Origin: Rhodococcus sp. H36-A4
Lineage (GTDB): Bacteria; Actinomycetota; Actinomycetes; Mycobacteriales; Mycobacteriaceae
Length of the DNA: 64,000 bases
Direction of reading: 5' to 3'
Assembly (NCBI RefSeq): GCF_027158005.1
Contig: NZ_JAPVLQ010000005.1
Coordinates: forward strand, 62,001 to 126,000
The notes beneath the pieces are model-generated. The model was not told the origin of the DNA, did no database searches, and worked only from the letters and a program-made list of their open reading frames with translations. Positions 27,112 through 35,775 of this stretch are shown here, one piece after another. Position numbers and translations under genes: made by a program. Numbering within the stretch: position 1 is the first letter of the stretch; each line of letters begins with the position of its first letter.

Positions 27112-27952
27112 GCTTGCCTCCTGGTGCGGCGTCGGCGCTGTCCTGTGCAATGAGATCGAGTTCGCCGCCCGCGGCAGCGGTACCGAGGTAGACCTCTTGA
27201 ACCTTGGGGTCGGCCTGCACCTCGGCGACGGTGCCTTCGGACAGGATGCGCCCAGCGGCAAGAACTGTCACCGACGTCGCGAAGGCTCGCATGAAGTCCA
27301 TGTCGTGCTCGACGACGACGACGGTCCGTTCGCCGCCGATCCGGCGAAGCAATTCGCCGGTCTGCTCGCGTTCGTCATGGCTCATCCCGGCAACCGGCTC
27401 GTCGAGAAGCAGCACATCGGCGTTCTGTACCAACAGCATTCCGATTTCCAACCACTGCTTCTGACCGTGGGCAAGGATGCCCGCCGGCTTGTTTCGCTCC
27501 TCGGTCAGACCGATGGTCTCGAGCGCCTCCTCGATCTCGGGTGAGACGGCATTGCGGCGGCGCAGCATAGTCACGATCGAACGTCCCGCCCCGGCTGCGA
27601 TGTCGAGGTTCTGCGAAACGGTGAGCTGTTCGAAGATACTGGCAGTCTGGAACGTTCGCCCGACGCCGAGTCTGGCTATCTGGTGCACCTTCTTGCCGAG
27701 CAGTTCGACGCCGGACTTGGTGATCGACCCGGTTGCGGGTACGAGTCCGGTGATGGCGTCGATCAGGGTGGTCTTGCCTGCACCGTTGGGTCCGATGAGG
27801 AATCGCAGATCGCCCTGCATGAGCGTCAGGTCGACGTTGGTGTTGGCCTTGAATCCGTCGAAGCTCACGGTGAGACCGCGTACTTCGAGGTACTGGCTCG
27901 ACATTCCGGCGTTGCCACCGAACGTCGGCTGATGTTCGTCGAGGCGAATCAT
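27104..27952 (-). CDS. urtD: Urea/amide ABC transporter ATP-binding protein UrtD
   Basis: A 282-aa LivG-like ATPase with Walker A GPNGAGKTT and Walker B VLLLDEPVAGM. The signature is LAHGQKQWLEIGM instead of LSGGQ, which is typical of UrtD and helps separate urea from branched-chain amino acid systems. ATG 27952 overlaps the urtC stop (ATGA). The C-terminus has an extra 25 residues rich in Ala and Gly. Confidence 0.93.
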   Translation of the reverse strand: MIRLDEHQPTFGGNAGMSSQYLEVRGLTVSFDGFKANTNVDLTLMQGDLRFLIGPNGAGKTTLIDAITGLVPATGSITKSGVELLGKKVHQIARLGVGRTFQTASIFEQLTVSQNLDIAAGAGRSIVTMLRRRNAVSPEIEEALETIGLTEERNKPAGILAHGQKQWLEIGMLLVQNADVLLLDEPVAGMSHDEREQTGELLRRIGGERTVVVVEHDMDFMRAFATSVTVLAAGRILSEGTVAEVQADPKVQEVYLGTAAAGGELDLIAQDSADAAPGGKHA

Positions 27953-29040
27953 GTGACGAGCTCCTTCTCTTCGACATCGACCACGGCACCGGGGTCGTCT
28001 GCAGTTTTCTTACGACGCCGAAGAGCGAACAGGCCTGCGACGCCTGCAGGGAAGAACCCGACCACGACGATGAACAGCAGTCCTTGGGCGTAGGTCCAAC
28101 CCGACGGAAATTGTTCCGACAGAGTTGTCTGCGCCCAGGCCACACCGAGTGCGCCGAGGACCGGTCCCAGCAGCGTGCTGCGTCCGCCGATCGCCACTCC
28201 GATGAGGAACGCAATGGAAGGAACGATGCCGACATCATTGGGGGAGACGATGCCGACGATCGGCACGAAGAGCGCCCCAGCGAGGCCGGCGAAGAATGCG
28301 GCACTCACATAGGCGACGATCTTCACATTGGCGGGGTCGTATCCCAGGAAGCGCACTCGTTCTTCCTGATCGCGGACCGCGACGAGCAGTTCCCCATAGC
28401 GGGAATACATGAGCTGTCGAGTGATGGCGACGACCGCCAGCAGTACACCCGCCGCGATGAAGAACAGCATCTGCTTGTTGGCCGGATCATTGAGATTGAA
28501 CCCGAAGAACGTCCGGAATCTGTTGAGCCCGTTCGACCCGCCCGTGGTCTGCTGACCCACCAGCAGAATTGCGAATGCAGCTGCGAGCGCCTGGCTGAGG
28601 ATCGCGAAGTACGCACCCTTGACACGTCGTTTGAAGACACCGAGGCCGAGAACGAGCGCGACGAGAGCCGGGATGAACAGAATTCCGAGAATCGTCACCA
28701 ACGGCGAAGTGAACGGAACCCAATACGACGGCAGTTCGCGAATCCCGGCGATCGACATGAAATCCGGCACCGCGTCGCCGCGGAGTTCGGCGTCGGAGAT
28801 CTTCAGATGCATGGCCATGATGTAAGCGCCGAGCCCGAAGAACACGCCCTGCCCGAGTGTGAGCATTCCGCCACGGCCCCAGGCCAATCCGATACCGACC
28901 GCAACGATGGCGTAGCAGATGAACTTGCCGAGAAGGTTGAGTCGGAACTCGCTGAGCACGGCCGGTGCGACCGCGAACAGGAGGACGGCGGCGAGGGCGA
29001 ATCCCAGCCACGCGCCGCGCTTCTGGACGAAGGTGCTCAT
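27949..29040 (-). CDS. urtC: Urea/amide ABC transporter permease UrtC
   Basis: A 363-aa LivM-like permease with about ten membrane segments and the family motifs GRGGMLTLGQGVFFGLGAY, GGSNGL and ALRDxExR-like AVRDQEERVRFLGYD. The C-terminus is charged. The stop overlaps urtD and the start overlaps the urtB stop (both ATGA). Confidence 0.93.
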   Translation of the reverse strand: MSTFVQKRGAWLGFALAAVLLFAVAPAVLSEFRLNLLGKFICYAIVAVGIGLAWGRGGMLTLGQGVFFGLGAYIMAMHLKISDAELRGDAVPDFMSIAGIRELPSYWVPFTSPLVTILGILFIPALVALVLGLGVFKRRVKGAYFAILSQALAAAFAILLVGQQTTGGSNGLNRFRTFFGFNLNDPANKQMLFFIAAGVLLAVVAITRQLMYSRYGELLVAVRDQEERVRFLGYDPANVKIVAYVSAAFFAGLAGALFVPIVGIVSPNDVGIVPSIAFLIGVAIGGRSTLLGPVLGALGVAWAQTTLSEQFPSGWTYAQGLLFIVVVGFFPAGVAGLFALRRRKKTADDPGAVVDVEEKELVT

Positions 29041-29921
29041 ACCAAACTCCTTGTCTTGACCGCGAACAGACCCTGTGGGCGGGCCTGAAGGAAGAACACG
29101 ATCAGCACGAACACGATGACCTTGGCGATCGAGGCAGTCGTGTTGTACTCGATGAACGAATTGAGGATGCCGAGCGCGAACGCTGCGATCACCGCTCCCT
29201 TGATCTGCCCGAGTCCGCCGACGACCACCACCAGGAATGCGTCGATCAGGTAGCTCTGCCCGACAGTGGAGCTCGTCGAACCGATGAGCGTCAACGCCAC
29301 ACCGGCGACACCGGCCAGGCCGGACCCGATGAAGAACGTCGAAATGTCGGTCCGACGGCTCGAGATGCCCGACGTCTCGGCAAGGTCCCGGTTCTGCACG
29401 ACCGCGCGGATGCGTCGACCCATCGGTGTCTTCGCGAGCGCGAACGACAAAGTGAGAACACAGATCACGGCGAGAACCAGGATGAAGATGCGGGTCTTGG
29501 GAACGACAGCGCCGAGGATGTCGATGCCACCGGACAACCAGCTCGGTGAGACTACGTTGACGGCGGGGGCGCCGAAAATATCGCGCGCACATTGCTGCAG
29601 GATGAGGCCGACACCGAATGTCACCAGCAGCGTGTCGAGCGGGCGGTGGTACATGCGGCGGATCAGAGTCACCTCGAGCAGGACGCCCATGGCGCCGCCG
29701 ACGAAGAACCCGACGATCAGCGAGATGAACAGCGATGCACCACCGGTGGAGACGAGTTGCTGTACGACGTACGCGGTGTACGAACCGGCCATGATGAACT
29801 CACCATGGGCCATGTTGATGACACCCATCTGACCGAAGGTCAGCGAGAGTCCCAATGCGGCAAGCAGAAGAATCGAACCGATACTCAAGCCGGTGAAAAG
29901 CTGCCCGACTACGACATCCAT
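29037..29921 (-). CDS. urtB: Urea/amide ABC transporter permease UrtB
   Basis: A 294-aa LivH-like permease with eight or so membrane segments and the motif FGQMGVINMAHGEFIMAGSY near the N-terminus. This length, without a long extracytoplasmic N-terminal extension, is common in actinobacterial UrtB. GGAGCG precedes ATG 29921. A stable hairpin separates it from urtA. Confidence 0.93.
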   Translation of the reverse strand: MDVVVGQLFTGLSIGSILLLAALGLSLTFGQMGVINMAHGEFIMAGSYTAYVVQQLVSTGGASLFISLIVGFFVGGAMGVLLEVTLIRRMYHRPLDTLLVTFGVGLILQQCARDIFGAPAVNVVSPSWLSGGIDILGAVVPKTRIFILVLAVICVLTLSFALAKTPMGRRIRAVVQNRDLAETSGISSRRTDISTFFIGSGLAGVAGVALTLIGSTSSTVGQSYLIDAFLVVVVGGLGQIKGAVIAAFALGILNSFIEYNTTASIAKVIVFVLIVFFLQARPQGLFAVKTRSLV

Positions 29922-29946
29922 GAGCGCTCCTTTTCAGTGCAGCTCC

Positions 29947-29997
29947 GCACAGATGAGTGGACATGCTTTCGCTAGCTGCATTTCCACTCATCTGCGC
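29947..29997 (-). terminator. Hairpin between urtA and urtB (attenuator or stabiliser)
   Basis: GCACAGATGAGTGGA (29947-29961) pairs with TCCACTCATCTGCGC (29983-29997), a 15-bp stem with one mismatch and a 21-base loop. It lies in the 90-base gap inside the operon. Such hairpins often lower downstream expression or protect the mRNA of the abundant binding protein. There is no T-run. Confidence 0.65.
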
Positions 29998-30011
29998 GAA
30001 GTGCCCGGGAA

Positions 30012-31286
30012 TTAGTTGAGGTCGGACGCCCACTCGTAGGTCTCGAGGAACGGATCGGGTGCGATCGGCGCCGGGGATTCCCAGACGGTGTAGATCAGGC
30101 CGTCGGGGCGAACTTCGCCGATACGTGCAGTCTTCGAGATGTGGTGGTTGGCGCCGTCGATGACGACCTCGCCCTCGGGGGCGGCAAAGCTGACGCCGTC
30201 CGCTGCGGCTTGAATGTCAGCGACGGCGAAGGAGTTTGCCTTCTCCACGGTGTTCTTCCACAGATACACCGAGGTGTAGGCGGCTTCCATCGGGTCGGAG
30301 GTGGGCTTGTCCGCGCCGTATTTCGCCTTGTAGTCGGCGACGAACTTCTTGTTCTCCTGGCTGTCGACAGTCTGGTAGTAGTTCCACGCCGTCAATTGGC
30401 CCTCGATGTTCTGTGCGCCGATACCGGCAACTTCTTCCTCGGCGATGGATACCGAGAGGACCGGCATGTCAGCAGCTTTGAGGCCCGCGTTGGTGTACTC
30501 GCGGAAGAAGGCGACATTGGAATCGCCGTTGAGGGTGTTGAACACGGCATCTGCGTCGGCGGAGCGGACCTTGTTCACGATCGTGGAGAAGTCCGTCGAA
30601 CCGAGCGGGGTGTAGTCCTCACCCTTGATCTCGATGCCGTTGGCCACCGCGTAAGCCTTGATCTCACGGTTGGCGGTCTGCGGGAATACATAGTCACTAC
30701 CGACCAGATACAGAGACTTGACGCCCTTTTCCTTGAGATAGTCGAGTGCGGGGACGATCTGCTGATTCGTGGTTGCACCGGTGTAGAAGATGTTGTCCGA
30801 GGATTCGAGGCCCTCGTACTGGACGGGATAGTAGAGCAGCGCGTCGTTGTCCTCGAACACCGGCAACATCGCCTTGCGGCTCGACGATGTCCAACCACCG
30901 AAAACAGCTGCGACACAGTCACTGCTGATCAACTTCTCGGCTTTTTCGGCAAATACTGTGGGCTCGGACGCGCCGTCCTCGGCGACGACCTGTATCTGCT
31001 TGCCGTCGACTCCGCCTGCTGCGTTGATCTCTTCGACGGCCATGGCGATCGAATCACGCACCGTCACTTCACTGATCGCCATTGTTCCGGAGAGCGAGTT
31101 GAGCGAGCCGACCTTGATGGTGTCGCCGGATGTGTCCACGCAGGATTCGGCTGCTGCTGCGCCGTCCGCTGAGGTGGTATCACTGGCTTTGCTCCCGCAG
31201 GCGGTGAGCGCCAAACCGACCATGGCCAGAGCGACCGGAGCGACCAGTACACGTGTGGCCATTGTGCTCGAGGAAACTGCAGGCAT
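30012..31286 (-). CDS. urtA: Urea/amide ABC transporter substrate-binding lipoprotein UrtA
   Basis: A 424-aa type I periplasmic-binding lipoprotein. The signal peptide ends with lipobox LTAC near residue 30. The segment IKVGSLNSLSGTMAISE opens the binding domain, and GGWTSSSRKAMLPVFE and YPVQYEGLESS are characteristic of UrtA and the amide-binding FmdD rather than leucine-binding proteins. Urea is the likeliest ligand, but a short amide is possible since no urease genes are in view. An AAAGGG ribosome binding site precedes ATG 31286. Confidence 0.93.
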   Translation of the reverse strand: MPAVSSSTMATRVLVAPVALAMVGLALTACGSKASDTTSADGAAAAESCVDTSGDTIKVGSLNSLSGTMAISEVTVRDSIAMAVEEINAAGGVDGKQIQVVAEDGASEPTVFAEKAEKLISSDCVAAVFGGWTSSSRKAMLPVFEDNDALLYYPVQYEGLESSDNIFYTGATTNQQIVPALDYLKEKGVKSLYLVGSDYVFPQTANREIKAYAVANGIEIKGEDYTPLGSTDFSTIVNKVRSADADAVFNTLNGDSNVAFFREYTNAGLKAADMPVLSVSIAEEEVAGIGAQNIEGQLTAWNYYQTVDSQENKKFVADYKAKYGADKPTSDPMEAAYTSVYLWKNTVEKANSFAVADIQAAADGVSFAAPEGEVVIDGANHHISKTARIGEVRPDGLIYTVWESPAPIAPDPFLETYEWASDLN

Positions 31287-31503
31287 CTTTGACGCCCTTT
31301 CGCTTGTATACGGAGTTGTATTCGCGATTGCAGACAGTAAAGGGGAAGTATTGCGCGAATATGTTGCCCGATGACGGCATTATTTCGTCCATTACGCCGT
31401 TGTTAACTTCTCGGCCCCTATTGATTCGTCCGAGTGGAGGGGTTCGGCGATGTCCGACCCCGTGGACCCGGATGTGGCTTGCCGACCAGAATGACAAGTA
31501 GGG

Positions 31504-31520
31504 TTGACATCGGATGACAA
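31504..31520. promoter_or_regulatory. Operator-like repeats upstream of small XRE gene
   Basis: TTGACAT-CGG-ATGACAA is a near-perfect palindrome whose left half is also a consensus -35 hexamer. ATGACAAGT occurs twice as a direct repeat (31491-31499 and 31514-31522) with a period of 23 bases. This arrangement suggests autoregulation by the XRE protein. The rest of 31287-31490 must carry the urtA promoter on the other strand; I see no clear nitrogen-regulator box there. Confidence 0.5.
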
Positions 31521-31538
31521 GTCCGCTTGACTTTCGTT

Positions 31539-31772
31539 ATGGCCGACGCACTCAGGACCAATGCGGTGCGTGAACACCGAAAAGCGGCCCGGCTCACTCA
31601 GGCAGAGCTGGGTAGAGCATGCGGAGTCAGTAGACAGAGCATCGTCTCCGTCGAAGGAGGCGACTATGCCCCAAGCGTCTATTTGGCGCTCGAGCTGGCC
31701 GCAGCATTGAACACCACCGTCGAAACCCTTTTCGCGACAGGCGAAAAGCTTGAAGCACAACCGGATACATGA
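31539..31772 (+). CDS. Small XRE-type helix-turn-helix regulator
   Basis: A 77-aa protein that is almost only a Cro/C1-type helix-turn-helix (VREHRKAARLTQAELGRACGVSRQSIVSVEGGDYAPSV). This form, with GVSRQSIVSVE, resembles YozG/YgzD-like regulators that pair with a small membrane protein. ATG 31539 has no ribosome binding site and may be leaderless; TTG 31527 is an alternative. The next gene starts six bases after the stop, so they are cotranscribed. Confidence 0.85.
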   Translation: MADALRTNAVREHRKAARLTQAELGRACGVSRQSIVSVEGGDYAPSVYLALELAAALNTTVETLFATGEKLEAQPDT

Positions 31773-31778
31773 GGAGCG

Positions 31779-32294
31779 ATGACCATGAGTACATCCATCA
31801 CGGCAGGTCCGTTCATCAAGGCGATGCGGTTCGTCGGCGATCTCGACGATGAGTTCTACCACGACGAACGCCAGCGCGATGTGTGGAACGAGGCCTCTGC
31901 CATCGGCTTTCAGCTCTTCGCGTGGACGTCGCTGATCAGCGCCGCGGTGCTGCCGTGGGTGGCGGGCACAACCGGAGCCTGGATCGGTCTGGGCATCCTC
32001 GTCGTCTCGACACTGATCAACTTCGCCACCGCGGGCTACTCGGCCGCGCGCGGAGTCAATCTCTACACGGCGTCGAAGCTGGTTCGTGTTCGCGCGATCG
32101 TGGTGGGAGTGCTCTTCGCAGTCGGATACGTCAGCGTGCTGATGACCTTGCAGCCGGGCGTGTACTCGCAGGCCAGTTCATGGGCGGGTGGGCTCGTCGG
32201 CGCGATTGTCGGCGGCGGCGCTGTGGGAGCAGTGATCTGGTACATGCGCAAACGTAATGCCCGCTTCGAAAACGAAGAGATCGACGGCAGTTGA
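31779..32294 (+). CDS. Four-helix membrane protein paired with XRE regulator
   Basis: A 171-aa protein with four hydrophobic segments (about residues 43-62, 68-86, 105-122, 134-155). The cytoplasmic N-terminus is acidic (GDLDDEFYHDERQRDVW) and the C-terminus is charged. I do not recognise a specific function. GAGGAG lies five bases before ATG 31779. XRE plus small membrane protein pairs often act as a sensing or self-controlled unit; that role is inferred here. Confidence 0.75.
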   Translation: MTMSTSITAGPFIKAMRFVGDLDDEFYHDERQRDVWNEASAIGFQLFAWTSLISAAVLPWVAGTTGAWIGLGILVVSTLINFATAGYSAARGVNLYTASKLVRVRAIVVGVLFAVGYVSVLMTLQPGVYSQASSWAGGLVGAIVGGGAVGAVIWYMRKRNARFENEEIDGS

Positions 32295-32348
32295 CCGGCC
32301 GCGGAAATGCTCGACTACGGCAGCTCACCGAAGGTAACGTGCGGACCC

Positions 32349-33344
32349 ATGAGCGCCGGTGAAGGACTGGAACAGATCGCTGACGGGGTGTGGGCGTTCC
32401 TGCGTCCGCCGGGCAGTTGGGGTCAGACGAACACCGGGCTGATCGTCGACCGGGGTGCGGCGTCGATGGTGGTCGACACTGTGTGGGACACCGGATGGGC
32501 GAAGCGTGTTGCATCGGCGACGACACTGTTGGTGACCGATGCGCCGATCACCGAGGTACTCAACACACATTCTGACGGCGACCACTGGTGGGGAAACGAC
32601 ACGGTGCCCGCCGAGGCACGAATAACCACCAGCGTTGCCTCCTTCGAAGCAATGAAGGAGGAATTGCCGCCCGCAGCCGTGACGGCGTTCGCGAGGCTCG
32701 GTAGGTTGGCCGGTCCGGTCCTCGGACCGATCGGCGACGTCGGAACTTACATGAACACAGTTCGTGGAGGAGCGCGGTTCCCACGAAAGCTGCCGAGGCT
32801 GCCGGATCACACGTTCGAAGTGACCGAACGGATCGACGTCGGGGCACGTCAGGTGCAGCTGAGATACCTCGGTCCGGCACACACAGCGGGAGATCTGATT
32901 GCCCACGTACCGGACGCAGGTGTGGTGTTCGCAGGCGATCTGCTGTTCATCGGTTCGACCCCGATACTCTGGCACGGCCCGCTCACGAACTGGATGGATG
33001 CACTCGATCATCTGATTGCGCTCGATGCGGCGGTCTACGTTCCGGGTCACGGACCGATCTGCGGCCTCGACGAGGTGCGTAAGCTCCGCGCCTATTGGGC
33101 GTGGGTGGACGCGGCCGGACGCCAACATTTCGATGCGGGAGTCGAATCGGTGCATGCTGCCCGCAACATGATGGCTTCCCCGGAATTCGTGCCCTTCGCG
33201 AAGTGGTGCTCACCGGAAAGGCTGGTCCTGAGCATGTCCACGCTGTACCGACTGTGGGACGGCAAACCTGCGGCTCCGCCGACTCTCGTCCGCCGGGTCG
33301 CGGCTTTCGCTGCGGCGGGGGCGATGCTGCGCAGGGGGAAGTGA
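32349..33344 (+). CDS. MBL-fold metallohydrolase
   Basis: A 331-aa metallo-beta-lactamase-fold enzyme. The metal motif reads NTHSDGDHWWGN (H-x-D-x-D-H), a variant seen in the GDH-containing subfamily, followed by GPAHTAGD and VYVPGHGP. Its hydrolytic substrate is unknown. I prefer ATG 32349 (MSAGEGLEQIADGVWAF) because the fold begins there; ATG 32307 would add 14 residues and is possible. Confidence 0.83.
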   Translation: MSAGEGLEQIADGVWAFLRPPGSWGQTNTGLIVDRGAASMVVDTVWDTGWAKRVASATTLLVTDAPITEVLNTHSDGDHWWGNDTVPAEARITTSVASFEAMKEELPPAAVTAFARLGRLAGPVLGPIGDVGTYMNTVRGGARFPRKLPRLPDHTFEVTERIDVGARQVQLRYLGPAHTAGDLIAHVPDAGVVFAGDLLFIGSTPILWHGPLTNWMDALDHLIALDAAVYVPGHGPICGLDEVRKLRAYWAWVDAAGRQHFDAGVESVHAARNMMASPEFVPFAKWCSPERLVLSMSTLYRLWDGKPAAPPTLVRRVAAFAAAGAMLRRGK

Positions 33345-33373
33345 GCCCCGAGAAAGGACCCAACCGGTGATCG

Positions 33374-34786
33374 TCATCGAACGCGATACGGCGAAACCGA
33401 GCTCTGATGCTCATCGACTTCGAGGTCCTTACCGAGCGGAGGGAACGCACGTTGCGGGCAGTTCGACCGCTCGCACACTCGGCAACCCGCGCCGATCGGG
33501 GTGGCCACAGCCGAACCATGTAGATCGAGCCCATCGGCGTAGACCAACCGAGTTGCATGCCGAAGCTCGCACCCCAAACCGATGGCGAACGTCTTGGTCG
33601 GCTGGCCGTAGCGCGCAGCCCGTCGCTCGACCGTGCGGGCAATCCACAGGTAGCTACGCCCGTCCGGCATCTCGGCGATCTGCGTCATGATCTTGCCCGG
33701 GTAGGCGAAGGTCTCGTACACATTCCACAGCGGGCAGGTACCGCCGCTGGAAGAAAAGTGAAAGCCGGTCGCCGACTGTCTCTTGGACATATTTCCGGCA
33801 CGGTCGACACGGACGAAAGATAAAGGAACGCCACGAAGCTTGGGCCGTTGAAGCGTCGAAAGGCGGTGGCAGACAGTTTCGTAGCTGACCGAGAAGAAGG
33901 CCGACAATCGCTCGATGTCGTAGCGAAAATCCTCTGCCACATCATGGAACTGGCGATATGGAAGAACTGTGGCAGCAGCGAAATAATTGGCGAACCCGAG
34001 GATCGCGAGCTTCTTCGATTGATCGCTCGTGAAACCGCCCTCCTCGACCATTTTGTCCAAAAGATCGGCGCATTCGAGGTAGGCCAATTCTGCGGCGTAC
34101 TTGAAGACCTTCTGCCCACCCGAGAGGTGCGTGGAAATTTCCAGGACCCGAGTACGCGGATCGAACCGGTGCAGGACATTCTCGCCGAGATCGATTCGAT
34201 GGACGATCTGAACTTCGTGAACAGTCTCGAGACGGCGGGCGATCTCTCCGCCGACGTCGGCGCGGTGGAATCGGATCCGTGACGTCAACTCCTCTGCGGC
34301 GGTATCCAACTCGTGCAAATAGTTCTGCCGTTGGTAGAAGTAGTCGCGGACTTCCTCGTACGGTTTACTGATCGAACCGCTGCCACTGCCGTCGCTGAAT
34401 CGCTCGTCGGTAGCGGCCGCGAGCTGAGCCGTCGTATTGCGGTACCGGCGGTGCATGTTCACCATCGCCCGGGCCAACTGCGGATGAGATGAGACCATCT
34501 GCGCGATCTCGTGAGCGTCGGCAGCGATGCCCATGTCCTGATCCAGTGCAACCTCTCGAAGCTCGGCGACGAGTCTGGTGTCGTCCTCCGAGGAGAAGAA
34601 GGAGGTATCGACACCGAAAACCTCGGAAATGCGAAGCAGTACGGGCACTGTCAGTGGGCGGACGTCGTGTTCGATCTGGTTGAGGTAGCTCGCCGAGATC
34701 TCGAGCTGACCGGCCAGCGCGACCTGGCTCATCTTGCGCTCGGACCGAAGCTGCCGCAGCCGCACGCCGACGAACGTTTTGGACAT
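33374..34786 (-). CDS. ramB: RamB, acetate/glyoxylate metabolism regulator
   Basis: A 470-aa regulator with an N-terminal XRE helix-turn-helix (LRQLRSERKMSQVALAGQLEISASYLNQIE, residues 10-39), a central ImmA/IrrE-like (DUF955) segment and a C-terminal short-chain fatty-acid regulator domain ending in the cysteine cluster CRVCERSNCPQRAFPP. RamB represses acetate and glyoxylate genes in Corynebacterium and controls icl in M. tuberculosis. It faces away from aceA, with one gene between, and two RamB-like boxes precede aceA. Confidence 0.93.
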   Translation of the reverse strand: MSKTFVGVRLRQLRSERKMSQVALAGQLEISASYLNQIEHDVRPLTVPVLLRISEVFGVDTSFFSSEDDTRLVAELREVALDQDMGIAADAHEIAQMVSSHPQLARAMVNMHRRYRNTTAQLAAATDERFSDGSGSGSISKPYEEVRDYFYQRQNYLHELDTAAEELTSRIRFHRADVGGEIARRLETVHEVQIVHRIDLGENVLHRFDPRTRVLEISTHLSGGQKVFKYAAELAYLECADLLDKMVEEGGFTSDQSKKLAILGFANYFAAATVLPYRQFHDVAEDFRYDIERLSAFFSVSYETVCHRLSTLQRPKLRGVPLSFVRVDRAGNMSKRQSATGFHFSSSGGTCPLWNVYETFAYPGKIMTQIAEMPDGRSYLWIARTVERRAARYGQPTKTFAIGLGCELRHATRLVYADGLDLHGSAVATPIGAGCRVCERSNCPQRAFPPLGKDLEVDEHQSSVSPYRVR

Positions 34787-34959
34787 GCGCCCAGGTTACG
34801 CCTGCGAAGACAGCACTTAACAGCGTTCACCTTTCTCGCGCGAGGGTCACAATTCGGTGATGCTACGACGCCGAAGCGTTCATGACGGCGTATACCGGAA
34901 TGAGAGTTGATTTCAGCCTTCGAACAAGGATTCAGCCGCGAACAAGAGGGAGTCTCCAG

Positions 34960-35373
34960 ATGTCGGACCAATCGAACGAAGTTGTACGCGACACCATCGT
35001 CCTGATCGCCGGAGTGGTACTCGTGACGTCGACCATTTGGCTTCCCGTCGACGGAAACACAGGGGTGTCCGGTGCCATCCTCATTCTCGGCATGCTGTCG
35101 GCGGGCACGGCTCTCTGGGCGATGTCCAGTGCGTCGAGATCCAGCCACTGGGCGCACGTAGTTCTGGGAGTGGCGCTCGCGTTCTCGCCGCTGATTCTCG
35201 CGTTCCCCGCTGATCTGTTGGTGACCGACATGTTCGCCATCGTCGGTGGCGTCCTCATTGCGTTACTAGGTGTACTGGGTGTGGTGTCCAGCACGCGTCG
35301 AGCCCCCGAGTCGAGCAGAGTGATCGCATCCTCTTTCTCACAGCCGGCTGCTCGGGATCGCGTGCGAAGCTGA
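34960..35373 (+). CDS. Small SPW-repeat-like membrane protein
   Basis: A 137-aa protein with four hydrophobic segments. The segment HWAHVVLGVALAFSPLIL resembles the SPW repeat (PF03779), though the first half is degenerate. GAGGGAG lies seven bases before ATG 34960. It separates ramB and aceA and is transcribed toward aceA. Function unknown. Confidence 0.7.
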   Translation: MSDQSNEVVRDTIVLIAGVVLVTSTIWLPVDGNTGVSGAILILGMLSAGTALWAMSSASRSSHWAHVVLGVALAFSPLILAFPADLLVTDMFAIVGGVLIALLGVLGVVSSTRRAPESSRVIASSFSQPAARDRVRS

Positions 35374-35775
35374 TTTCAGGTGGGGAAAGCTCGAACCCGC
35401 CTTTGCGCTCACTGTGATTACAATCACATTCGTAACAGCTCGGCTTCGTCACTGTTTCGATTCAGACGCCTTCAGTCAAACAGTACGAACGTCCGGTAAG
35501 GCGCTCCTAGGTAGTTTCTTAAATTGCGTTCGTAGCCTGCGGTTTCGGTCTACTGGCCGGTAACCAACCTGTCCTTTCGGTGAGGGTTCGCGTTGGCTGG
35601 AACTTCGCAAACTTAGCAACGAGTGTTGAAAAGCTAGCCAAGATTGGCACTAGCAACAGGTGGACGGGCATTTTTGGGTGTGCCATTGTTTTGGAGTACA
35701 CCCGAAGGGCCTGGCAACGATGTGAAGAATTCCTTTCGACGCAGGCCGAGAAGATGAGAAGAGACTGGAGCTCCG
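35374..35775. other. Long regulatory leader of aceA
   Basis: This 402-bp gap has no gene. It is more AT-rich than its flanks, contains the two RamB-like boxes at 35599-35620, and ends with the GGAG ribosome binding site (35767-35770) of aceA. The operator position implies a 5' leader of up to about 150 bases. Confidence 0.6.
35599..35620 (+). promoter_or_regulatory. Two overlapping RamB-like boxes upstream of aceA
   Basis: GGAACTTCGCAAA (35599-35611) and CAAACTTAGCAAC (35608-35620) match about 11 and 10 of 13 positions of the corynebacterial RamB motif (A[AG]AACTTTGCAAA, recalled). They overlap by four bases, giving a head-to-tail spacing of nine. ramB itself is 0.8 kb away. Binding is inferred. 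Confidence 0.65.

Noticed and set aside
28084-29088. Forward open frame of 334 codons opposite urtC
   Set aside because: Antisense shadow; rich in Asp, Glu, Arg and His with no domain, while urtC has clear permease motifs.
31391-31407. GlnR box upstream of urtA (GTTAAC and GTAAT half-sites on the minus strand)
   Set aside because: The second half-site and spacing do not fit the known GlnR pattern well enough to call.
32349-33344. Loss of a metal ligand in the MBL enzyme (HxDxDH instead of HxHxDH)
   Set aside because: Asp or Asn at that position is common in the GDH-type MBL subfamily, so it is not by itself unusual.
34882-34959. Longer start of the membrane protein at 34960
   Set aside because: The extra 26 codons lack hydrophobic or family features and a good ribosome binding site lies before ATG 34960.
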